From positions 1 to 24,863 of the forward strand of contig CAYZXU010000023.1 in the NCBI GenBank assembly GCA_964482535.1: a DNA stretch of 24,863 nucleotides, read 5' to 3'. The position numbers and the translations under genes are program-made. The stretch comes from CAYZXU01 sp964482535 (GTDB lineage: Bacteria; Desulfobacterota; Desulfobacteria; Desulfobacterales; BuS5). The notes beneath the pieces are model-generated. The model did not search any database and was not told where the DNA came from. It was given only the letters and a program-made list of their open reading frames with translations. Positions 1 to 6,878 of the stretch are shown here, in pieces (within the stretch, counting starts at the first letter, position 1; each line of letters starts with the position of its first letter).

Positions 1-578
1 TGCAATTGATTCATAAGGTGGAAAATCTGAAGCAACCGGACATGGTGACGATCAGTGGCAGTCTGCCTCCAGGTGTGAATCCGCAAATCTACCGCAAAAT
101 AATTGAAATTACCAAAAACAGAGGGGCGGCAGTTGTGCTGGATACTGATGGAGATGCCCTTAAAGTTGGTATTGATGGTCATCCAAATATTATTAAGCCC
201 AATATCCATGAGTTGAGTCGTTTGAAAGGTGTGGAGCTGAAAGAGATGGAGGATATTATAAAGGCAGCAAAAAGCGTCCGGGAACAGGGAGTTGAGATTG
301 TACTGGTTTCCATGGGAGCCGAGGGGATTCTTCTCGTGGCGGAAAAAGAAGGATATCTTGCATCTCCTCCTGAGGTAAAGGTGCAAAACACAATTGGAGC
401 CGGAGATTCGTCAGTGGCTGGGTTCATTTACGGACAGACGCAGGGCAAGGGGTTGAAAGATGCCTTATGTTTTGCTGTGGCCGCAGGCACTGCTACTACC
501 TTGAAGACCGGAACAGCGCTATGCCAAAAAGATGTTTTTCTGGAACTGATTCCCCAAATAAAGCTCACTGCTATATAG
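1..578 (+). CDS. PfkB-family sugar kinase (1-phosphofructokinase/LacC-like), 5' truncated by window edge
   Basis: This is the C-terminal part (about 190 residues) of a ribokinase/PfkB-type kinase; the reading frame is already open at base 3, so the true start lies left of the window. Seen: a GSLPPGV segment, an NxxE-type segment (KPNIHEL) and the PfkB signature 2 region NTIGAGDSS, in which the Asp of GAGD is the family's catalytic base. The GSLPPG motif and the overall pattern are typical of the fructose-1-phosphate/tagatose-6-phosphate kinase branch (FruK/LacC/PfkB), which phosphorylates a phosphorylated sugar with ATP in the cytoplasm. The usual length is about 310 residues, so roughly a third is missing. 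The TAG stop at 576 is followed after 46 bases by the next gene on the same strand. Substrate cannot be fixed from this fragment. Confidence 0.85.
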   Translation, partial: QLIHKVENLKQPDMVTISGSLPPGVNPQIYRKIIEITKNRGAAVVLDTDGDALKVGIDGHPNIIKPNIHELSRLKGVELKEMEDIIKAAKSVREQGVEIVLVSMGAEGILLVAEKEGYLASPPEVKVQNTIGAGDSSVAGFIYGQTQGKGLKDALCFAVAAGTATTLKTGTALCQKDVFLELIPQIKLTAI

Positions 579-591
579 TACAAAGGGGGGT

Positions 592-616
592 CCTCCTTAA
601 AAGAAGAAAAAGGAGG
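592..616 (+). promoter_or_regulatory. Perfect Shine-Dalgarno with a complementary upstream CCTCCTT (possible translational switch)
   Basis: AAGGAGGT at 610-617 is a full-length Shine-Dalgarno sequence 7 bases before the ATG at 625. Immediately upstream, CCTCCTT at 592-598 is exactly complementary to AAGGAGG at 610-616, leaving an 11-base purine-rich loop. If formed in the mRNA, this 7-bp stem would hide the ribosome binding site. The complementarity is seen directly; a regulatory role is inference. Confidence 0.45.
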
Positions 617-624
617 TAAGTAAA

Positions 625-846
625 ATGCCAAGAGGAAATGGAACAGGACCAAGAGGCCAGGGAGCTGGAACAGGTAAAGGCACAGGAATAGGTGGAGCTG
701 GTCAGGGTAGAGGAGGAGGTTTTGCGGCAGGACCAGGCGGTTATTGCGTTTGTCCCAATTATGGTGAAAAAACGCCCCATCAGTTGGGCAGCCCCTGTTA
801 TGACCAGAAATGTCCCAAATGCGGTACTGCCATGGCGAGGGAATAG
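625..846 (+). CDS. Small glycine-rich protein with C-terminal cysteine-rich (zinc-ribbon-like) module
   Basis: A 73-residue protein with two parts. Residues 1-39 are Gly/Arg/Pro-rich and probably disordered, starting MPRGNGTGPRGQG. Residues 40-73 carry five cysteines (C41, C43, C58, C63, C66) plus H52, ending in CPKCGTAMARE. It resembles the small glycine-rich proteins often found near NifX/NifB-type dinitrogenase cofactor proteins in anaerobes, many of which have a CPxCG pair at both ends of the module. Here the first pair is CPNYG, so a Tyr (Y46) stands where a second CPxCG cysteine would be expected. The start is supported by a perfect Shine-Dalgarno sequence. It follows the sugar kinase by 46 bases and may be cotranscribed. 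Metal binding is inferred; function unknown. Confidence 0.75.
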   Translation: MPRGNGTGPRGQGAGTGKGTGIGGAGQGRGGGFAAGPGGYCVCPNYGEKTPHQLGSPCYDQKCPKCGTAMARE

Positions 847-858
847 AAGCACCTCATA

Positions 859-867
859 GGGGGGGGG
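859..867. repeat. Run of nine G between convergent genes
   Basis: Nine consecutive G residues lie two bases before the TGA stop of the glycerate kinase gene (read on the minus strand) and 13 bases after the stop of the small cysteine protein gene. Such a tract is prone to slippage, but here it is outside both reading frames, so length changes would not shift either protein. Confidence 0.9.
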
Positions 868-869
868 TA

Positions 870-2213
870 TCATTCCACAATTACAACCCGCAAATCCATT
901 ACATTTGTTCTTGTGGGACCTGTTATTAAAAGGTCATTCAGCTTTTCAAAAAAATGATATGAATCATTATCCGCAAGAAAAGATTGGGGCAACAGCCCAA
1001 TATCTTTTGCCCGTTTTAATGTATATGTATCTGCTATTGCCCCTGCCGCATCTGTAGGACCGTCTGTGCCATCGGTTCCGGCACTTAAGACAACTATATT
1101 TTTTTGACCTGCTATATCAAAAGCGGCGGCAAGGGAAAATTCCTGATTCCGTCCGCCTTTTCCCTTTCCCATGATTTTTACGGTGGTCTCGCCACCTGAA
1201 AGAATACATGCAGGAGGAGGCACGGGATTCCCTGTTTTAAGAATTTCCCTGGCAATTGCTGCATGAAAATGTGCAGATTCAGTTGTGTTGCCTTCTATCA
1301 TGGAGGAAAGAATTATTTTGTTATAACCCAGCGCCTCAGCCTCTTTTCCGGCAGCATTAATCGCATCAATATTACTCCCTGTAATAAGATTAAAAGTCTT
1401 ATCAAAAACAGGGTCGCCAGGCTTTGGTGTTTCACCGAGTTTTCCTGAAACCCCTTTTTTAATATGCCGCAGAATTGGTTCAGGCAAACTCTCTGCTATA
1501 TTATACCTGTCTATAATTTCCATGCACACGGAAAATGTGCTTAAATCAGGCACTGTGGGTCCTGATGCTATCACATCGAGGTCGTCTCCCACAACATCGG
1601 AAAGTATTAGAGATACAATATCGGCAGGATATGCAGCCTGGGCAAGCCTGCCCCCTTTTACAGATGAAATATGCTTTCTAATGGCATTTATTTCATGTAT
1701 ACTTGCGCCGCAGGAAAGAAGTATTTTAATTGTTGCCTGTTTATCTTCCAGTGTAAGGTTTTGAGCAGGGATGGGAAGCAGGGCAGAGCCTCCCCCTGAA
1801 ATAAGAAATATTACGAGGTCTTCTTTTTTTGCGCTTTTAACAAGATCCAGGATCTGCAAAGCTCCATGTTCGCCGCAAATATCAGGGACAGGATGACCGG
1901 CTTCATTGATCTTTATTTTTTTAAGTTTTTCAACATGCCCGTATTTTACGTTTATAATACCATGGGTTATTCTGTCACCAAGCAGATCTTCCAGCGCCGA
2001 TGCCATTGGTGCCGCCGCTTTTCCCATTCCAGCAACAAAAATATTTTTGTACATGGAAAGGTCAAAACTTTTTTTGCCTGTAAAAAAACAATTTTTTTCA
2101 AATTTACATTTTTTTTTAACTGCATTTCCAGGTTCAACAGCCTGGAGACCTTTTGTAAAAATTAATTTTGCATGTTTTTTCATTCTGCCAATTTTGTTTG
2201 ATATATGATCCAT
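870..2213 (-). CDS. Glycerate 2-kinase, MOFRL family (GckA/TtuD type)
   Basis: The protein matches the DUF4147-MOFRL architecture: an N-terminal Rossmann-like region with VAGMGKAAAPMA and LISGGGSALLP, a long middle region (INAIRKHISSVKGG, LILSDVVGDD, ASGPTVPD), then a C-terminal MOFRL domain with LSGGETTV, GKGGRNQE and the signature GTDGTDGPTDAAGA. The family phosphorylates D-glycerate with ATP, normally at C2, feeding 2-phosphoglycerate into glycolysis from glycerate, serine or glyoxylate breakdown. I place the start at ATG 2213 (447 residues, the usual family length). An in-frame ATG at 2303 would add 30 hydrophobic residues and overlap the upstream hydrolase gene by 35 bases. The preceding hydrolase ends 55 bases upstream, so cotranscription is plausible. 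The stop converges with the small cysteine protein gene across a G9 tract. Confidence 0.9.
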   Translation of the reverse strand: MDHISNKIGRMKKHAKLIFTKGLQAVEPGNAVKKKCKFEKNCFFTGKKSFDLSMYKNIFVAGMGKAAAPMASALEDLLGDRITHGIINVKYGHVEKLKKIKINEAGHPVPDICGEHGALQILDLVKSAKKEDLVIFLISGGGSALLPIPAQNLTLEDKQATIKILLSCGASIHEINAIRKHISSVKGGRLAQAAYPADIVSLILSDVVGDDLDVIASGPTVPDLSTFSVCMEIIDRYNIAESLPEPILRHIKKGVSGKLGETPKPGDPVFDKTFNLITGSNIDAINAAGKEAEALGYNKIILSSMIEGNTTESAHFHAAIAREILKTGNPVPPPACILSGGETTVKIMGKGKGGRNQEFSLAAAFDIAGQKNIVVLSAGTDGTDGPTDAAGAIADTYTLKRAKDIGLLPQSFLADNDSYHFFEKLNDLLITGPTRTNVMDLRVVIVE

Positions 2214-2268
2214 GGCACAAAAAAACCTAACCCGGCCAAACCGGAAAATTACAACACAGCCTGCAATA

Positions 2269-3042
2269 TCAAACAGTATAAGCAGACTTGTTATTTGATT
2301 CAAAACCTTTTTTAAACCATATAACAGCTTCCCTGCTGAACTCTTTTTGATGCTGTTTGTTCCCCATCATATGATCGCCACGAATCTGTTTAATCAATTT
2401 TTTTGGCCATTCAGCTTTTTTATAAATTTTCATGGCATCTGAAAAAGGCACAACATCGTCTGCATCGCCGTGAAACAATAAAATATTGGATGTTTTTGAA
2501 AGTATGGAGGATATGTCAAAGTTAATTTTTTTTTCTGTATTAGCAATGCCAAAAGGAGAGGCTTTAGCTGCATAATCAACTGCTTTTAATATGGATTTAC
2601 TAAGAAGAACCGGAGCTGCAAAAGTTACTATGGAAGCAATATTAAATAAATCTCCCATGGAGACACAGACCGCTCCTCCAAAGCTGCTTCCGAATAAAGA
2701 TATTTGGCCGGCTGTATCATCCCTTGCCATGATTATTTTTATTGCATTAATCATATCATGACAACGTCCTTTAAATGAAGTAACCTGGTCAAAATCTCCT
2801 TCACTATTACCGCAGCCGCGATGATCAAATCTGAAGTAGGCTATTTTGCAGGCATTACACTTATTTGCAAGCTCTATCTGTTTAGGTGAATTGCTGTTGC
2901 TGAAAAGTCCATGGGAGCCAATTACAACAGGGGGAGCAGATGCAACAACAGGCAGATGCAGAGTTCCGCTAAGCCTTAATCCGTCAGAATAGAAAGTAAT
3001 TTTTTTACATAATTTGTCAATATTCATTTTATGTACTTTCAT
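2269..3042 (-). CDS. Alpha/beta hydrolase (serine hydrolase, unknown substrate)
   Basis: A 257-residue cytoplasmic alpha/beta-hydrolase fold protein without a signal peptide. Seen: an oxyanion-type segment IGSHGLFSNS (41-50), RFDHRGCGNSEG (71-82) typical of the strand-4 region, the nucleophile elbow GSSFGG with Ser120 (118-123), an acid in HGDADDVVP (D195 or D196) and the catalytic His224 in RGDHMM. This gives a complete Ser-Asp-His triad. The family includes esterases, acyl-hydrolases and peptidases (the S9/DUF1749-like and 'dienelactone hydrolase-like' groups); the substrate cannot be read from the sequence. A second ATG five codons downstream (3027) is an alternative start. It is the first gene of a minus-strand pair with the glycerate kinase, and the 126-base AT-rich gap to the divergent rlmD-like gene should hold promoters for both directions. 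Confidence 0.85.
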   Translation of the reverse strand: MKVHKMNIDKLCKKITFYSDGLRLSGTLHLPVVASAPPVVIGSHGLFSNSNSPKQIELANKCNACKIAYFRFDHRGCGNSEGDFDQVTSFKGRCHDMINAIKIIMARDDTAGQISLFGSSFGGAVCVSMGDLFNIASIVTFAAPVLLSKSILKAVDYAAKASPFGIANTEKKINFDISSILSKTSNILLFHGDADDVVPFSDAMKIYKKAEWPKKLIKQIRGDHMMGNKQHQKEFSREAVIWFKKGFESNNKSAYTV

Positions 3043-3168
3043 TTCTTGATTAAATAATTTATTAACGATAATATTTTAATATTCAAATATCAACATAATT
3101 TATTATATATTGGGCAAAGAATTTAAACACAATCTATATCTATCGCATAATAAAAAAAGGACATAAAA

Positions 3169-4578
3169 TTGGGTGTAAAAAAAGGAGAAATAGTTGAGCT
3201 TGAAATTTCTGAAATGGCATTCGGAGGCATGGGCCTTGCCCGCAAGGATGGTTTTGTAATATTTGTGGATAAAACTGCTCCATTAGATAATGTTTCGGCA
3301 CAGATAATCAAAAAAAAAAAGAACCATGCAATTGCAAGGCTTGTTTCAATCATTGAACCTTCACCATTAAGGGTTAAACCCATATGCGCTTACAGCGGTC
3401 ATTGCGGCGGGTGCAAATGGCAATTTTTAAATTATGAAAAGCAGCTTGAATACAAACGCCAACATGTTATTGAGTCCATAGAGCATATTGGGCTGATCCA
3501 CGATTTTACGGTTCACCCGACAATTCCTTCAAAGCTGATATTCGGCTACAGAAACAAAATGGAATTCTCATGTTCCGACAGAAGGTGGCTGCTGCCTGAT
3601 GAATTGGGAAAAGAAGACGTGGATAAAGGTATTGCCCTGGGGCTTCATGTGCCTGGAACATTTTATAAAGTCCTGGATATTGACAGATGCCATCTACAGC
3701 CTGACATGGGTAACGACATTTTAAATGATGTTCGGATGTTTATAAAAAAATCCGGCGTTGATGTTTACGGGCTGCGGACGCATAAAGGTTTCTGGCGCTT
3801 TTTAATGTTAAGATACTCCTTTGCATATAACCAGTGGATGGTAAACATAATAACTTCTGAAGAAAATCGAAAAATTGTGCAGCCCCTTTCCGATTTGTTA
3901 GCGAAAAAATATCCTGATATCGTATCGGTTATAAATAATATTACTTCACGAAAATCAGGAGTTGCCATAGGTGAATACGAAATAGTGCTCATGGGAGCTC
4001 CATGCATCAGGGAAAAAATAGGTGATTTTGAATTTGAAATATCTGCCAACTCTTTTTTCCAGACAAATACGCTGGGAGCCGAAAAATTGTATGAAACCGT
4101 AAAAAATTATGCAGGGCTGACAGGCAAAGAGATTGTGGCGGATCTTTACTGCGGAACCGGAGCCATAGCGATATATCTTTCAGACAGTGCAAAAAAAGTG
4201 ATAGGGATAGAGATAAATGAGAGCTCGGTTAAGGATGCAAATTTTAACTGCGAAATAAATAATGTTACAAACTGCAGCTTTATTCTGGGAGACATAAAAG
4301 ATTCTCTGAAAAATATTACAGACAGGCTTGATGTTATGATAATAGATCCCCCAAGAGTCGGGATGCATAAGGATGTGGTTGGTCAGGTTTTTGATTTATG
4401 CCCTGAAAAACTTATTTATGTGTCATGCAACCCCGCCACAATGGCAAGAGATCTTGCCATGCTAAAGGAAAAATATGATTTAATAGAGGTTCAGCCCGTG
4501 GATATGTTTCCCCATACAAGCCATATTGAGGCCGTGGCCAGGCTTGAAAAAAAAGGTTATGTTAATAAAATAATATGA
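3169..4578 (+). CDS. rlmD: 23S rRNA (uracil-5-)-methyltransferase, RumA/RlmD family
   Basis: A 469-residue RNA m5U methyltransferase. An N-terminal TRAM-like RNA-binding domain (about residues 5-62) is followed by an iron-sulfur site with C73, C79, C82 and C174 in the CxxxxxCxxC...C arrangement of RumA. The C-terminal Rossmann domain has the SAM motif VADLYCGTGAIAIYL (323-337), the IIDPPR motif (391-396), the catalytic nucleophile Cys420 in YVSCNPATMARDL and the general base Glu454 in SHIEAV. The family uses SAM to methylate U1939 (RlmD) and in some bacteria also U747 (RlmCD); target specificity is not decided here. The start is a TTG at 3169, supported by an AAGGA sequence about eight bases upstream. 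It overlaps the next gene by four bases (ATGA), indicating translational coupling. Confidence 0.92.
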   Translation: MGVKKGEIVELEISEMAFGGMGLARKDGFVIFVDKTAPLDNVSAQIIKKKKNHAIARLVSIIEPSPLRVKPICAYSGHCGGCKWQFLNYEKQLEYKRQHVIESIEHIGLIHDFTVHPTIPSKLIFGYRNKMEFSCSDRRWLLPDELGKEDVDKGIALGLHVPGTFYKVLDIDRCHLQPDMGNDILNDVRMFIKKSGVDVYGLRTHKGFWRFLMLRYSFAYNQWMVNIITSEENRKIVQPLSDLLAKKYPDIVSVINNITSRKSGVAIGEYEIVLMGAPCIREKIGDFEFEISANSFFQTNTLGAEKLYETVKNYAGLTGKEIVADLYCGTGAIAIYLSDSAKKVIGIEINESSVKDANFNCEINNVTNCSFILGDIKDSLKNITDRLDVMIIDPPRVGMHKDVVGQVFDLCPEKLIYVSCNPATMARDLAMLKEKYDLIEVQPVDMFPHTSHIEAVARLEKKGYVNKII

Positions 4579-5009
4579 AAATTCAAATGGAACCCATAGG
4601 CTTTGTTGAAACAGAAGCTGCAAGCGTGCCAAGACACTGGTCTGTTTCAGATATAAAAGGAAGGCTAATTATAGATAAAAAATATCTGGGAGCGCTGGAG
4701 GACATCTCTGCGGGTCAGGAGATAGTGGTAATTTTTTATTTTCATAAAAGCCCTGCATTTCAGGATGAATTGCTTAAGCAGAATCCCCCAAACCGCAAGA
4801 AAAACATTGGAGTGTTCAGTATATGTTCTCCGAGACGTCCAAATCCCATCGGCATGTCCGTTCTTAAAGTAATAAAAAAGGAAGAGAATATTATATATGT
4901 TGAGGGCATAGATATGTTTTCAGGAACCCCTATCCTGGATATTAAGCCTCATATAAAAAGCAGGCACACTTGTCCCAGTTATAAACATGATGTTGCCAAA
5001 GAAAAATAA
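4575..5009 (+). CDS. trmO: tRNA (t6A37) methyltransferase TrmO/TsaA family
   Basis: A 144-residue single-domain protein of the TsaA/VirR/TrmO (UPF0066) family. Seen: the N-terminal MEPIGFVETE segment, GVFSICSPRRPNPIGMS (family hallmark SPxRPNPIG) and FSGTPILDIKPHIK (family hallmark GTPxLDIKPY). Known members use SAM to make m6t6A at A37 of tRNA-Thr, supporting accurate decoding. The length fits the shorter single-domain homologues; E. coli TrmO is longer because of an extra C-terminal domain. The start codon overlaps the stop of the rRNA methyltransferase gene (ATGA), so two RNA-modifying enzymes are translated together. A related thioether- or metal-related function for this superfamily cannot be excluded, but the motifs favour TrmO. 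Confidence 0.85.
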   Translation: MKIQMEPIGFVETEAASVPRHWSVSDIKGRLIIDKKYLGALEDISAGQEIVVIFYFHKSPAFQDELLKQNPPNRKKNIGVFSICSPRRPNPIGMSVLKVIKKEENIIYVEGIDMFSGTPILDIKPHIKSRHTCPSYKHDVAKEK

Positions 5010-5021
5010 AAGGAGCCGCAA

Positions 5022-5339
5022 ATGATTCAGACAATAAAAAAGTATATACTCTATGCCATTCTCGCAGCTATCGGATATTTTTTTTTAGACAATCATATAA
5101 TATATTGTGGTACCGGAATTAACAGCTTCAGATTATTAAAAAAATCTGAGTTGTCCCTTGAATATACATTTTACAGCATCAAAAGTAAAAAAATAGATTC
5201 AATTATGCGAATAGACTCTTTAAGGGAAGACGGCATAGGTGATCTGCTTGTAAAATTAGGTAAAATAAGTGAGGCAAAAAAAAATAAGCTGGAAGAGAAG
5301 TATGGCATTGAATATGAGTATGAAGAGGAAGAGGACTAA
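5022..5339 (+). CDS. Small membrane-anchored hypothetical protein with acidic tail
   Basis: A 105-residue protein I do not recognise. One hydrophobic segment near the N terminus (about residues 8-22) is a likely membrane anchor or uncleaved signal. It is followed by a cytoplasmic or periplasmic region with a Lys-rich helix (about 80-94) and a Glu-rich end (EYEYEEEED). An AAGGAG ribosome binding site precedes the ATG, and the gene starts 12 bases after trmO, so it is the third gene of the RNA-modification operon. Codon use looks like that of its neighbours. The stop is followed at once by a GC-rich hairpin. A role in RNA modification is not implied by position alone. Confidence 0.7.
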   Translation: MIQTIKKYILYAILAAIGYFFLDNHIIYCGTGINSFRLLKKSELSLEYTFYSIKSKKIDSIMRIDSLREDGIGDLLVKLGKISEAKKNKLEEKYGIEYEYEEEED

Positions 5340-5340
5340 G

Positions 5341-5355
5341 GCGGGCTTTGCCCGC
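5341..5355 (+). terminator. GC-rich hairpin directly after the rlmD-trmO operon
   Basis: GCGGGC at 5341-5346 and GCCCGC at 5350-5355 form a perfect 6-bp stem with a three-base loop, starting one base after the TAA of the 105-residue protein gene. No T tract follows, so it is not a classical intrinsic terminator and may instead protect the mRNA 3' end or be part of the adjacent repeat cluster. Confidence 0.45.
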
Positions 5356-5441
5356 AACCCAAGTCAGGGTGTACCGCAATGGAAAACAAAGGTAAATTAA
5401 CATCCAGACATTCATCACCGCCGATCCATGAAATCACCACC

Positions 5442-5503
5442 GTAGGGGCGGATTCCATATCCGCCCAAAATGGTAAAAAGGCAGAAATAGATTCTGCCCC
5501 TAC
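5442..5503. repeat. 62-bp double-hairpin repeat element with GTAGGGGC/GCCCCTAC ends
   Basis: The element begins GTAGGGGC (5442-5449) and ends with its exact inverse GCCCCTAC (5496-5503). Inside are two perfect stem-loops: GGGCGGAT/ATCCGCCC (5446-5453 with 5459-5466, five-base loop) and GGCAGAA/TTCTGCC (5480-5486 with 5492-5498, five-base loop). Elements with this GTAGGGGC...GCCCCTAC layout and 'GGCAGA...TCTGCC' arms are, from general knowledge, dispersed intergenic repeats in many environmental bacteria. It sits between two convergent transcription units. The structure is seen directly; mobility and copy number cannot be judged from one copy. Confidence 0.7.
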
Positions 5504-5517
5504 CCCATCCGCTTTTT

Positions 5518-6702
5518 TTATTTTTTTAAGGGCTGCCCCAGAACATAAATATTTGCAATTTTCTTTAAGCTGTTGGGTAATTTTTCCGGCTCTCCTTTGA
5601 CGGCTATGAATGTGGCCGGCATGTTTTTAGTTAGTATGCCGAATTCTGTTATGCCGAGCAGCCTGGTTCCGTTGTGTGTAGCGCATTTTACGGCTTCCTG
5701 AATAGAAAAGCCGGCTTTAATCAACAACTCCAATTCTTCAATCACAGCTCTGCCATGATTCACCCCGAGACTGCCGGAATCAGTGCCAAGGGCGACCTTT
5801 ATGCCAAGTTCTCTCGCTTTTGAAATCTGGGAAATCTGGTGGTCAAGATTTTTTTTACATATTTGGGCTTCAATAGAAAAATTTTCAAATTTTTCAGAAT
5901 ATGCCTTCATTGTGCATGCAGTGGGAACCCATGTGACATCTTTATCGACCATCTTCTGCAAATTTTCATATCCCATAAAAAAACCATGCTCAATAGAATG
6001 ACAGCCTGCTTCCACAGCGATTCCCACAGGATTTTTTCCGTTGGCATGAACCATGACCTTAAATCCGCGTGAAACAGATGCTTTCACCGCTGCTTTCATT
6101 TCCTTTAAGTAAAACTGGGGCATGGTCTCTTTACCAAAGACTTTCAGGCTGTTTAGCCCTGAATTTACGATTTTAACATGATCAATATTTGCTTTCTCCC
6201 CTTCTATTGCCTGAGCAAGGGTGTAATTTTCAGGGGGGACTCTTCCTATTATTTTCCCGTACCTGCCCGGTTTATGCCAGGCCCTGCCTGCAACTTTTAA
6301 CGCCAATGGGATAGTTAAAGGAGCAAGATATCTATTTTTATAATTAAGAGCGTGTGCCCTGCTGTCACCTCCATCCCTTATACCAAGTACACCGAATAAA
6401 ATATGCTGCTGTATATGATGCTTAATGTTTTTTTTAATATAGTCAAAGTCAGCATTAAGCTGGCGCTTTCTTATCTCTTGATCGTCTGTGCCTGACATGG
6501 ACAAATGGACATGACTGTCTGTCAAACACGGCAAAATTGTATGACCTGTCAGGTCAACCGCCCTTGTTTTGTCCAGAAACCGGTCACAGGGTTTAATTGA
6601 TCTAATATAACCTTTTTTTATTTGAATAATTATATTTTTTTTTATCTGCCCGCCGCTTCCATCAATAAGCCACCCTGCAATAAAAAATCTTGAGTCTTCC
6701 AT
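5518..6702 (-). CDS. Metal-dependent amidohydrolase (imidazolonepropionase/prolidase-like)
   Basis: A 394-residue amidohydrolase-superfamily protein. Seen: the N-terminal beta-sandwich part that returns at the C terminus, the metal-binding HxH in DSHVHLS (H64, H66), Lys177 in HVKIVNSG (position of the possible carboxylated or bridging lysine), His219 in VMVHANG, His239 in SIEHGF and the final ligand Asp308 in ALGTDSGS. The set is complete, so the enzyme should be active as a hydrolase of cyclic amides, peptides or similar C-N bonds. The arrangement resembles the imidazolonepropionase-like and Xaa-Pro dipeptidase-like branch, but the substrate is unknown. No signal peptide is visible, so it is probably cytoplasmic. 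It is a single-gene unit, convergent with the rlmD-trmO operon and divergent from the histidine kinase gene across a 176-base AT-rich gap in which I recognise no specific site. Confidence 0.87.
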   Translation of the reverse strand: MEDSRFFIAGWLIDGSGGQIKKNIIIQIKKGYIRSIKPCDRFLDKTRAVDLTGHTILPCLTDSHVHLSMSGTDDQEIRKRQLNADFDYIKKNIKHHIQQHILFGVLGIRDGGDSRAHALNYKNRYLAPLTIPLALKVAGRAWHKPGRYGKIIGRVPPENYTLAQAIEGEKANIDHVKIVNSGLNSLKVFGKETMPQFYLKEMKAAVKASVSRGFKVMVHANGKNPVGIAVEAGCHSIEHGFFMGYENLQKMVDKDVTWVPTACTMKAYSEKFENFSIEAQICKKNLDHQISQISKARELGIKVALGTDSGSLGVNHGRAVIEELELLIKAGFSIQEAVKCATHNGTRLLGITEFGILTKNMPATFIAVKGEPEKLPNSLKKIANIYVLGQPLKK

Positions 6703-6878
6703 ATTAAAAAAACCTTGATATATTTTTGTTTAACTCGTAAAAAAATACAGCTAACAATTTTTTAATTTGCAGTCAACAATATGATTTCGCATATATTCGC
6801 TATGAGATTATATTTTTTACATATAAATATCAACAGCATGATAATAAAGGATATTAAAAAAATATCGGCAAAAATCTA

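Noticed and set aside
859..867. G9 tract as a phase-variation switch
   Set aside because: It lies outside both flanking reading frames and there is no evident promoter spacing it would alter; a tract-length sequencing artefact is also possible.
2214..2303. Longer glycerate kinase N terminus from ATG 2303
   Set aside because: The extra 30 residues are hydrophobic, unlike the family, and would make the gene overlap the hydrolase gene by 35 bases.
5379..5600. Plus-strand ORF of 73 codons
   Set aside because: It runs through the GTAGGGGC repeat element and into the antisense of the amidohydrolase gene.
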